Assembly (NCBI GenBank): GCA_905479665.1
Contig: CAJQNM010000511.1
Span: forward strand, 1-8,551
DNA from: an uncultured Saprospiraceae bacterium
Lineage (GTDB): Bacteria > Bacteroidota > Bacteroidia > Chitinophagales > Saprospiraceae
Direction: 5' to 3'
Length of the DNA: 8,551 nt
Shown: one piece after another, positions 1 through 7,483 of the stretch
Layout: each line of letters begins with the position of its first letter
Numbering within the stretch: the first letter of the stretch is position 1
Notes under the pieces: generated by a model
Told to the model about the DNA's origin: nothing
Database searches by the model: none
What the model saw: only the letters and a program-made list of their open reading frames with translations
Position numbers and translations under genes: made by a program

Positions 1-3000
1 AGGTAAACCGTTGGTATCATAATCAAGGTCAGCGCCGTACCCAAGGCCAGCCCGCCAATAACGGTAATGGCAAAAGGTGCGCCGATGACACCCACATATT
101 CTGCCGAACCTAAGGCCAGTGGAATCATGGCAACGATCGTGGTAATGGCCGTAATAAGTATTGGTCGTAATCGATGTAGGCCAGCAGTCATCAATGCCCG
201 AGTCTTTCTATATCCCGTCCGGCGCAATGCATTGACGTAGTCAATCATGATGATGCCATTATTGACAATGACACCGAGTAAGATCAGAAAGCCAGTGAGT
301 ACATTGGCGTTCATCAAACTATTACCAGTGATCGCTAATCCTAGCAGAGCACCCGTCGCAGCCAAGGGAACAGAAAATCCTAAAACAAAGGGAGCGGAAA
401 GCGATTCAAAAACCGAAGCGAGAATGATAAAAATAAGCAAGATGGCAGCACCCACTAACGGTTTAAAGTCTTTGAGTTGATCCTGTGCATCAACCAATTC
501 GATGGCCACGCCCGGAGGAAGTGAATAACCAGCAATTAAGCGGCCAATATTTTCCTTGTATGCATCGAGCAATTCTTTAGATTGCTCCGCTTGTCTGGAA
601 GGCGCATAATTAAGTTCAACTTGTTTCTGCTGATTAATCCGTCTAATATCGTCAGAACCCTGCGCCGTTCTGATCGCAGAAATATTCTTCATTTTATGAA
701 TCCTACCTAGCTGATCTCTCACCTCCAGTTCCCTTAAATCATTCATAGATTTAGTTTGGAAACCTGTTTCCTGGGTCTCGCTTTCTCTAATCAGGATATC
801 ATAATCTTCATTCCCATATTTAAAGCTGGCCTCTGCTGGTGACTCTTGGCCAAAATCTCTTAAGGCCACTACAATATTCTCAGGCACCATGTCATTTCTG
901 GCCATTGCCAAAGCATCAAAGGCCAATAGTGCCTCGGGGCGGCTGCCTCTGGTGCTCAAACTGGCATTGCGCGTTTCACTCAGGTTTTGAACATAATACA
1001 GTAGGTCCTGCCCTACCCTCTGCAATACTGCATAATCTTCTCCCTTAATAACAATCCGCTCCTGATTGTTTCCAAAACCCATTAGTGCTCCCATGGCACC
1101 CATGCCTCCAAGATCTTGACCTCCCCCCTCGCCACTACTGCTTCCTGCCGTTAAACTAATCGTAGCGCCACCAATCCGGCGCATGCGTTCTTCGATTTGT
1201 GCCTTAATTTCATTAAAAGATCGGCCACTAATATCTTTAAAGTCTTCCTTCAGTTTGAGACTTACCACTGCATCCTCCTCCCTGATCCGACTACTGACAT
1301 CCTCCTTTTCCTCCAAATCGGCCAACTTGGATTCAACTTCAAGCACGACCTTATCTGTATTTTCCAACGTGCTTCCTTTGGTCATCGTGACAAAAACATC
1401 AATCTGATCCGTCTCGACTTCTTCTAAGACATTAATATTTAAAGCCAATACTGCAAAAGTGGTTACAAAAAACAACAGCAGCCCCCCAATAATTATTCTT
1501 GCAGGATTACGCAAACTGCTTTTCAATAAAACCATATAGATCCTTTCCGTCCTTGTTTTTACTTTGGTCAAATTAAAAACGGAAGTCCGTCGCTTGGGCT
1601 TTTGTCCCAAGACCAAAGCAGCTAGAACGGGGATCAACAAAAGAGCCACCAATAAAGACATCAGCAAGGTGGAAATAATAGACACGCCGATATTCTTACC
1701 AATAATATTCAGCAGGTAGTTGCCAAAAAATATGAACGGAATAAAAACGGTTATCGTGGTTAGCGTAGCGGCCAAAATCGCTTTGGCGACACCGGTCATT
1801 CCCTTGGTCACTGCCTCCTTGGTAGAACGTCCTTCCGAAACCAATCGATAGATATTTTCAAGGACAACGATGCTATTATCCAGCAACATGCCCACCGCCA
1901 AGGCCATCCCAATCAAGGTGAGACTGTTGACACTGATATCTGCTGCATAAAACCAATTAAAGGCAGACAGAACCGATACAGGAATCGAAACAGCTATAAT
2001 TGAAATTAACCGAACGTCTTTTAGAAATACCCACAGGACCAAAATAGCCAAGAAGCCTCCGAGCAGTGACAAGTTGATGATTTGGTTAATGTTGTTCTCC
2101 ATCTCGTCAGCACGATTCTGCTGTATAACGACTTGGACATCTTTGGGCCGGAGTTGCTCATTCAGTTCGAGGATCAATTCCTGGCAACGATGCGAAAGAT
2201 CAATGATATTGGCTTGAGAGGCCTTGGTTGCAGTCATAGAAATCGCATCCTTTCCATTTACACGACTGATGGACGTCCCTTCATCCACCCCAAAAGATAC
2301 CTTCGCCACATCTCTCAATAAGATCGGTCCAGGCGCCATGACAATATTTTCAATGTCTTTTAGCGCGGTATATTCTGAGGCTGTTCGAATAAAATACCTG
2401 CGTTTGCCCTCATACAAATAGCCCGCTAAGGTGCGGCTACCCGAATTTTGGCTTAGCCGCGAACGTACGGTTTCTAGGGTAATGTTATGTGGTTCGCAGG
2501 CTGGTTTGTCAAGCAGAATCTCCAGGTTCTTTTGTCGCCCACCGAATGCACTGATCGATGCAATTCCATCTAGATTTTCAAAGGCAGGACGTATTTCTTG
2601 CTCGGCAATCGTACGCAAACGATCGGTGCCACCACTACCTCGTACCTGCAATTCCAAAAATTGATTACTCAATTGTTGCAGGTCTATCTTGGATACATTC
2701 ACGAACAAGTCAGCAGGTAACTGTGCCTTTACTGCATCAATTTTCTGCTGAAGTTTTAGAAAAACATATTTGATCCGGACTCCCTCCTTGAAGCTTACCT
2801 GAATAAAAGCCCGATTATCCCCAATCCTACTGTCAATCTCTTCTACTCCTTCCAAAGTCCCAATCGCGCCCTCCACTGGAATGACGCCTTGTTGCTCTAG
2901 GTATTGTGGACTCACTGCAGAAGCAGCAGCTATTTGCACAAACAGCATGGGCAACTCCGCGTTGGGTATCAATTCTACTTGCAAGCGATTGTAGGAAATA

Positions 3001-3068
3001 TATCCCAACAAACTCAGACCTATGAAGATCATGCAGATGGTTACCTTCCTTTGGATCAGCGATGTCAT
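1..3068 (-). CDS. RND-family efflux permease, second of a tandem pair (3' end cut by window edge)
   Basis: Inner-membrane proton-driven exporter of the RND superfamily, HAE1/SwrC-like branch (family assignment from motifs). The frame stays open for 1022 codons from ATG at 3068 to base 1; by comparison with its 1030-residue neighbour probably only some tens of residues are missing. TM1 is at about 9-24, TM2-TM6 at about 331-486, TM7 at about 522-541, TM8-TM12 at about 868-1017, with two large periplasmic porter/docking regions between (about 30-330 and 545-865). TM4 carries GMLLDNSIVVLEN (D397-N398) where AcrB has Asp-Asp; TM10 carries GVIVNNGIIMID (N936-N937) where AcrB has Lys-Asn. A Gly/Met-rich stretch at about 641-666 interrupts the second periplasmic region. 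The start overlaps the stop of the upstream permease as ATGA; a GGAGG lies 15 bases upstream, too far for an ideal ribosome site, so coupling is likelier. Substrate unknown. Confidence 0.94.
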   Translation of the reverse strand, partial: MTSLIQRKVTICMIFIGLSLLGYISYNRLQVELIPNAELPMLFVQIAAASAVSPQYLEQQGVIPVEGAIGTLEGVEEIDSRIGDNRAFIQVSFKEGVRIKYVFLKLQQKIDAVKAQLPADLFVNVSKIDLQQLSNQFLELQVRGSGGTDRLRTIAEQEIRPAFENLDGIASISAFGGRQKNLEILLDKPACEPHNITLETVRSRLSQNSGSRTLAGYLYEGKRRYFIRTASEYTALKDIENIVMAPGPILLRDVAKVSFGVDEGTSISRVNGKDAISMTATKASQANIIDLSHRCQELILELNEQLRPKDVQVVIQQNRADEMENNINQIINLSLLGGFLAILVLWVFLKDVRLISIIAVSIPVSVLSAFNWFYAADISVNSLTLIGMALAVGMLLDNSIVVLENIYRLVSEGRSTKEAVTKGMTGVAKAILAATLTTITVFIPFIFFGNYLLNIIGKNIGVSIISTLLMSLLVALLLIPVLAALVLGQKPKRRTSVFNLTKVKTRTERIYMVLLKSSLRNPARIIIGGLLLFFVTTFAVLALNINVLEEVETDQIDVFVTMTKGSTLENTDKVVLEVESKLADLEEKEDVSSRIREEDAVVSLKLKEDFKDISGRSFNEIKAQIEERMRRIGGATISLTAGSSSGEGGGQDLGGMGAMGALMGFGNNQERIVIKGEDYAVLQRVGQDLLYYVQNLSETRNASLSTRGSRPEALLAFDALAMARNDMVPENIVVALRDFGQESPAEASFKYGNEDYDILIRESETQETGFQTKSMNDLRELEVRDQLGRIHKMKNISAIRTAQGSDDIRRINQQKQVELNYAPSRQAEQSKELLDAYKENIGRLIAGYSLPPGVAIELVDAQDQLKDFKPLVGAAILLIFIILASVFESLSAPFVLGFSVPLAATGALLGLAITGNSLMNANVLTGFLILLGVIVNNGIIMIDYVNALRRTGYRKTRALMTAGLHRLRPILITAITTIVAMIPLALGSAEYVGVIGAPFAITVIGGLALGTALTLIMIPTVY
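3065..3068 (-). promoter_or_regulatory. ATGA stop/start overlap, permease 1 to permease 2
   Basis: The TGA of permease 1 (3067-3065) overlaps the ATG of permease 2 (3068-3066). Such coupling would yield linked amounts of the two permeases, as expected if they assemble together. A GGAGG (complement of 3084-3088) lies in the last codons of permease 1 but is 15 bases from the ATG. Confidence 0.85.
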
Positions 3069-6000
3069 GCTTCCGCTTCGTTTCCTCCAAAATCAATCAC
3101 TGCATATACACACGGGATGACCACTAGAGTCAGCAAGGTAGACGTAACCAATCCACCAACCACTGCCCATGCCATGGGTGCCCGTAAAGAAGCACTCTCC
3201 CCAAAACCAAAAGTCAGTGGCAGTAGGGCCAATACGGTTGTTAAACTCGTCATTAAGATGGGGCGTATCCGTTGTTGTCCGGCCTGAACGATGGCATCAT
3301 AGCGACCAAGGCCTCCCCTCTTCAATTGATTTATTCGATCCACGAGAATAATAGCGTCATTGACCGCAATACCGACCAACATGATGATCCCGATGATGGC
3401 CATAATATTGAGTGGCATTTGCAGCCAATGAAAGGTGGCAATCGTACCTACAACTGCCAAAGGAATAGTCAATAATATGGTAAAGGGGTGTACCAAGGAT
3501 TCGAATTGCGATGCCATCACCATGTAGACCAAAATGATTGAGAGGATCAGCGAGAAGGTCAAACTCTTCAAAGATTCTTGTCGTCGAGCCTCGTCACCTA
3601 CCACGGTAATGCTATAATTAGGTGGAAGGTCGATGCCACTTAATTGCTCTCTGGTCTTCTGAGCGAGAAACTCCAAAGGCTCCGAGTCGTCTACCTGTGC
3701 ATAGACTTTCCCAATACGATTTTGGTTACGACGATGAATTTCACGAGCAGCGGTTGATGTTTTTAAGGTGGCAATCTCATCCAGCCGATATAATTTATTT
3801 CCCCCCTTGATTGGCAGGCTTTCAAATGCCTTGATGCCTTGTTGGGGTAACTGGAGTTTTATATCGATCATTTCGCCAGACTGTTCTAGTCGGCCAATAT
3901 CCTTCCCTTTTAATTGACCCTGTATTTGGGAAACCACATCATTCATATCCAAGTCATAAAGGCCCAATTTAAATCGGTCGAAAAGAACTTCCACTTCTGG
4001 TGCACCTTGTTCGATAGAGGTCCGAAGATTCAACAATTCTGGTATCGTGGCCATTCTTTCCATAGCCGATTGGGTCAATGCTTCGATGGTTTCTAATTCA
4101 TCTCCCTTTACCTCAACCGTAAGCGGTGATTCTTCTACACGAAGAATACTACTCAGCGAAGATACCTCAGGTGAAAAAGAAAACTTGACCCCTGGAATTC
4201 CACTCATGGCTTCATCAAGTGCGGCAATAACTTTATGCGTTCCCAGGCGGGTACTATCTATCAAAGCGACCTCAATGGTGCCGGTGTGTTCTCCTTGAAA
4301 AATGGTTGCTTGCCCTCCTCCCGGATCTGTCTTAGGGCCTATATGGCTGTAAACAAATTTAAGATCATCCCCTAATCCTTCCTGAATGATTTCTTCCACA
4401 CTACTTACGGTCGCTGCCGTTCTCGCAAGGACCGTTCCCTCCGGCATTTCCACATCCAACTTGAATTTATTGGTCGTCGCACTGGGCATAAACTCCGAAC
4501 CAATCGTAGGATAAACACTCACTGCGAAAGCGACCAACAAGGCAGCCAGTACAATAACGAGCCATCGAAATCTCAAAAGGCTCCTTAGAACGCTACCATA
4601 TCTTGTGAGTTGTACAGATTTCGATTTTGCTGGCAAGGAGCGCTTTCGGTAAAATCGATGATACACCATGGGTATCACAAATATGGCGACGAACAGAGAC
4701 GATAATAAAGAGAAAGCCACAGTCCAGGCTTGATCTTTAAACAATTCTCCAGCCGCATCCTGTAAATAAATCACCGGTAGAAAAACGATAATGGTCGTCA
4801 ATGTAGATGCGGTGATCGCTCCACCTACTTCAGCGGTTCCACGGATGGCTGCCGTTTTAGCATCCGCCCCAGATTCATGGTTTCTAAAAATATTCTCAAG
4901 GACGACTATCGCATTGTCTACTAACATCCCTGCTCCTAAAGCCAATCCGCCTAAGGTCATGATGTTAATGGTAAGCCCATTGAAATACATCAAAGTAAAC
5001 GTCGCCATAATGGAAATCGGGATGGCAATGCTGATAATTAAAGTGGTGCCAAATCGATGTAAAAAGAAAAACAAAACGATCACGGCCAATCCGATTCCTA
5101 TCAAAGCGGTTTCCTTCACTTCATCTATTGCACTTCTGATGAAGGTTCCTTGATTAGAAATCACTTCGAATCGATATCCAGGCAAGGCATTGCGAATGGC
5201 ATCTAGTTCTGCCGATACTTCCTCTACCGCCTTTACCGTATTAAATTTATTTTCTTTGTAAATGGACAGTCCGATGCAGCGACGACCATTCACCCGAACA
5301 ATATTTGTAGGATCCTTATTGGTGAATGTAGTCGCAGCAACATCTTTCAAATAGATGGGGGACCTTTGGGTAGGACTCGTACTTTGAGCAGGGTCGGTTT
5401 CGGTTTCCCCTTCCTTATACCCAACGATCAGTTGATTAAAATCTTCTTCCGTTTCCAACATCCCGATACCCTTTACCGTATAATTCAAACCAAACTCCTC
5501 AACGGTGCCACCTGAGATATTCTGGTTGTAACTTTGGATCTTCTGAGCGATTGCTTCCATGGTTATTTGGAAGGATTGCATTTTATAAGGAACCGGTGTG
5601 ATCACGACTTCCTGCTCAAGCTCACCAGAAAGGGAAACCTGTGCCACACCTTCCAAGCGAACCAATTCATTACTGAGGTAGTTTTCTGCAACCTTTCGGA
5701 GTTCGTTCAGATCACTAATCTCAGAATGACTAATTCCGATCAGCATAATCGGAGCACTATTGGGGTCGTATTGTGTTACACCAATTCGCTCTATTTCTCC
5801 ACTTTGGTTAAAATCATTAAGGGATTTCTGTAAATCGAGAAAAGCCTCGTCCATGTCTTTATCCCAACTATATTCTATGGTCAGCTGCGCCGAACCAATC
5901 CGAATTAGGGAGGAAACTTGAGTGACCCCTTGCTGCCTCATGGTTAAGGCCTCGATTTGCTCGATATATTGCTTCTCGATTTCCTCTGGAGTCTTTTCTC

Positions 6001-6157
6001 CAGCAGTAATTTCAACAAAAAGACGCGGCGCGTTTAGATCAGGCAATAAGTCAACTCCCAAGCGGGTATACGAAATGTATCCCAGAATACAAATACCCAA
6101 AATCGCCATCAAGATGGTTACTGGATACTCAACGGCAAATCGAGTTAACTTCTTCAT
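3065..6157 (-). CDS. RND-family efflux permease, first of a tandem pair
   Basis: Complete 1030-residue inner-membrane RND exporter, the usual length for AcrB/SwrC-type proteins; expected to take substrate from periplasm or membrane and pass it to the adaptor and TolC channel using the proton gradient. TM1 is at about 12-29, TM2-TM6 at about 350-500, TM7 at about 530-548, TM8-TM12 at about 864-1017. TM4 reads GMLVDNAIVVLEN (D414-N415), keeping only the first of AcrB's two relay aspartates; TM10 reads GIAVNDAIILVD (N933-D934), so the AcrB lysine position is Asn and an Asp follows. A hydrophilic Ser/Thr/Glu-rich stretch at about 247-266 looks like an insertion in the first periplasmic region, just before PIYLKDVA. 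The ATG overlaps the adaptor stop by 4 bases with no Shine-Dalgarno site; its TGA overlaps the next permease start in the same way. Clearly diverged from that permease, so not a recent duplicate. Substrate unknown. Confidence 0.96.
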   Translation of the reverse strand: MKKLTRFAVEYPVTILMAILGICILGYISYTRLGVDLLPDLNAPRLFVEITAGEKTPEEIEKQYIEQIEALTMRQQGVTQVSSLIRIGSAQLTIEYSWDKDMDEAFLDLQKSLNDFNQSGEIERIGVTQYDPNSAPIMLIGISHSEISDLNELRKVAENYLSNELVRLEGVAQVSLSGELEQEVVITPVPYKMQSFQITMEAIAQKIQSYNQNISGGTVEEFGLNYTVKGIGMLETEEDFNQLIVGYKEGETETDPAQSTSPTQRSPIYLKDVAATTFTNKDPTNIVRVNGRRCIGLSIYKENKFNTVKAVEEVSAELDAIRNALPGYRFEVISNQGTFIRSAIDEVKETALIGIGLAVIVLFFFLHRFGTTLIISIAIPISIMATFTLMYFNGLTINIMTLGGLALGAGMLVDNAIVVLENIFRNHESGADAKTAAIRGTAEVGGAITASTLTTIIVFLPVIYLQDAAGELFKDQAWTVAFSLLSSLFVAIFVIPMVYHRFYRKRSLPAKSKSVQLTRYGSVLRSLLRFRWLVIVLAALLVAFAVSVYPTIGSEFMPSATTNKFKLDVEMPEGTVLARTAATVSSVEEIIQEGLGDDLKFVYSHIGPKTDPGGGQATIFQGEHTGTIEVALIDSTRLGTHKVIAALDEAMSGIPGVKFSFSPEVSSLSSILRVEESPLTVEVKGDELETIEALTQSAMERMATIPELLNLRTSIEQGAPEVEVLFDRFKLGLYDLDMNDVVSQIQGQLKGKDIGRLEQSGEMIDIKLQLPQQGIKAFESLPIKGGNKLYRLDEIATLKTSTAAREIHRRNQNRIGKVYAQVDDSEPLEFLAQKTREQLSGIDLPPNYSITVVGDEARRQESLKSLTFSLILSIILVYMVMASQFESLVHPFTILLTIPLAVVGTIATFHWLQMPLNIMAIIGIIMLVGIAVNDAIILVDRINQLKRGGLGRYDAIVQAGQQRIRPILMTSLTTVLALLPLTFGFGESASLRAPMAWAVVGGLVTSTLLTLVVIPCVYAVIDFGGNEAEA
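6154..6157 (-). promoter_or_regulatory. ATGA stop/start overlap, adaptor to permease 1
   Basis: The TGA of the adaptor (6156-6154) and the ATG of permease 1 (6157-6155) share bases. No Shine-Dalgarno sequence precedes this ATG (the upstream bases read AAAGTGAAAGTACTGAA), so termination-reinitiation coupling is the natural reading and would keep adaptor and permease output proportional. Confidence 0.85.
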
Positions 6158-7266
6158 TTCAGTACTTTCACTTTGGATTTGTCTCGGAGTGTTTCAAAAC
6201 CCTTTACCACCAACCGCTCGTTTTCTTCCAGACCACTAAGCACTTCGATCATATCATCATTCTCAATTCCCGTTTCTATGATCCGCTCGAATGCCGTATT
6301 CTCTTTCACAACAAATACCCGCTTGCCTTTCTGGTCAGAGATGATGATTTCTTTCGGGATGATGATGATGTCATCTTTCTGATTGACTTTGATTAGGGTT
6401 TTCACAAACATTCCTGGCCGAATCAATAGGCGCGGATTGCTGAACCTGACCTTCGCCAGATAGGTCCGCGTCTCGATATCTATCGCAGGAGAAATTTCAG
6501 TGATTTTACCCGTAAGTGTGTCATCTGGTATGCTGTAATTGGTCAATTGGACGCTCTGGCCCCTTTTAATTTCTTGCATCGTATTCTCAGGCAAATTGAC
6601 ATCGATATACATCTTCGCATAGCTCATGATCTTACCCAGTGGAGCCCCTTGCTCGATAACACTATGGGGAGTATAATGTGGAAACTCAACGATTACTCCA
6701 GATATGGGAATATCCATCTTCATTTTCTCCAATCTGATTTGTGCATTCTCCAACTCATTCTTTGCGTTGGTGACTTCGAGTTCAGCATTTTGGAGTTCGC
6801 GCTCCGTCACACCTCCCTTTTCAAAAACCGACTTCTGCTTGAGGAAGGTCTTTTCGGCCAGCTCCAAATTCATCTTTTTTGAGGCAAGGCTAATGGAATT
6901 GACATACTCCTTGTCCTTGATTTCCATGAATGGCTGTCCTGCTTTCACGCGATCACCTAGCTTGTACGGACGATTGTATTCTGGATGGTTTTTAAGATGA
7001 AATTCTCCACCCAGCTTAGCCACCATTTCCATTTCCTTGTCGGCCATGGCGTTGCCCGTTGCGATACTGAAGCGTGAAAGCTGATCTGCTTTTATTTGAA
7101 TAACCGATACAGGTGCCGCAATATCAATGGTTGGGCTCCCCTCTTCTGGCGGATCGCATGCCATGAAAGTCAACAAGATCATGGCTAGTGCAGCAAAAAT
7201 GAAATTTTTGGACCTATGGGATCGGTTTCCTTTATACTGCACTTGTAGGTAAATATTGCTTTTCAC
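6154..7266 (-). CDS. RND efflux periplasmic adaptor (membrane fusion protein), probable lipoprotein
   Basis: Adaptor of 370 residues bridging RND permease and TolC channel. Layout: basic N-terminus, hydrophobic segment about 21-35, then Cys37 in LLTFMAC, a likely but non-canonical lipobox; first lipoyl half about 70-117 (LGDRVKAGQPFMEI); coiled-coil hairpin about 118-184; second lipoyl half about 186-213 (DIPISGVIVEF); beta-barrel about 215-295 with RPGMFVK; membrane-proximal domain about 298-370. At the hairpin tip, K143-V147-T154 matches the spacing of the R-x3-L-x6-S motif by which adaptors contact TolC, with conservative changes. The start is GTG: no ATG lies upstream in frame before the nearest stop, and the next Met (29) would remove most of the signal sequence. 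The leader is A-rich without Shine-Dalgarno. One adaptor serves two permeases. Family certain; exact start somewhat less so. Confidence 0.93.
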   Translation of the reverse strand: MKSNIYLQVQYKGNRSHRSKNFIFAALAMILLTFMACDPPEEGSPTIDIAAPVSVIQIKADQLSRFSIATGNAMADKEMEMVAKLGGEFHLKNHPEYNRPYKLGDRVKAGQPFMEIKDKEYVNSISLASKKMNLELAEKTFLKQKSVFEKGGVTERELQNAELEVTNAKNELENAQIRLEKMKMDIPISGVIVEFPHYTPHSVIEQGAPLGKIMSYAKMYIDVNLPENTMQEIKRGQSVQLTNYSIPDDTLTGKITEISPAIDIETRTYLAKVRFSNPRLLIRPGMFVKTLIKVNQKDDIIIIPKEIIISDQKGKRVFVVKENTAFERIIETGIENDDMIEVLSGLEENERLVVKGFETLRDKSKVKVLK

Positions 7267-7268
7267 AA

Positions 7269-7481
7269 TTATTTGTTTTTCGTATTTAAATATTTCAGGG
7301 CACCTCTGATAACTCTGTTTGGAATGATCGCGCCGTAATCTTTTTCAGGTACGAGGCGCCAAAAGCAGAGTTTAGCAGGGCTAAATGAGCATTTTGTAAC
7401 CTGCCTTTGCCGGCAGGCAGACGAAGTAGCTGGGAAAAAGAACAAGTGATCAACCAAAGTAGGGTTTTTAGAGATGTCCAT
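7269..7481 (-). CDS. Doubtful 70-codon ORF filling the TolC-adaptor gap
   Basis: The ORF starts at ATG two bases after the channel stop (TAATTATG) and ends at TAA two bases before the adaptor GTG (TAATTGTG), so it tiles the gap exactly. I do not recognise the product. It is basic, with three Cys and no evident domain, signal peptide or membrane helix, and its middle is encoded by the inverted repeats of the intergenic element, which argues that the frame may be open by chance. If translated at all, its likely role would be to carry ribosomes from the channel gene to the adaptor, which lacks a Shine-Dalgarno site, rather than to make a functional peptide. Against reality: no family match, repeat-derived composition and a very short length. 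Confidence 0.22.
   Translation of the reverse strand: MDISKNPTLVDHLFFFPATSSACRQRQVTKCSFSPAKLCFWRLVPEKDYGAIIPNRVIRGALKYLNTKNK
7330..7417. repeat. REP-like intergenic element with three inverted repeats
   Basis: Three hairpin-forming repeats follow one another in the gap. At 7400-7417, CCTGCC/GGCAGG flank a 6-base loop and contain the 8-base palindrome TGCCGGCA (7408-7415). At 7371-7385, TTTAGC/GCTAAA flank a 3-base loop. At 7330-7359, GCGCC (7330-7334) pairs with GGCGC (7355-7359), and the adjoining GTA can pair with TAC across a 2-base bulge. No U-tract follows on the minus-strand transcript, so a terminator is not indicated. The arrangement resembles dispersed palindromic intergenic repeats that I associate with Bacteroidota genomes; copy number cannot be tested here. 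The true element may extend to about 7298-7440. It lies between channel and adaptor and could affect mRNA stability or the ratio of channel to pump. Confidence 0.5.
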
Positions 7482-7483
7482 AA

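Noticed and set aside
2833..3096. Minus-strand ORF of 87 codons starting just upstream of permease 2
   Set aside because: Out of frame with permease 2, whose own frame gives a continuous RND protein from 3068; the 87-codon product resembles nothing and has no membrane helix at the expected place.
2904..3287. Plus-strand ORF of 127 codons across the permease 1/permease 2 junction
   Set aside because: Antisense to two well-supported permease genes; the product has no recognisable features and the frame shows no independent start context.
4791..5153. Plus-strand ORF of 120 codons with hydrophobic stretches
   Set aside because: Lies opposite the TM2-TM5 segments of permease 1; its hydrophobic look mirrors antisense of membrane-helix codons.
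1..6157. Heavy-metal (CusA/CzcA-type) RND exporter
   Set aside because: The TM4 and TM10 motifs look like the HAE1/SwrC branch, and I see no paired Met metal relay; the Met cluster in permease 2 is in a low-complexity loop.
1..6157. Recent tandem duplication of one permease gene
   Set aside because: The two proteins share fold motifs but differ throughout, including N-termini, periplasmic loops and TM10 residues; no long stretch of DNA identity is visible.
7400..7417. Intrinsic terminator after the TolC gene
   Set aside because: The hairpin is followed on the minus-strand transcript by TTACAAAATG, not a U-tract, and lies about 70 bases beyond the stop codon.
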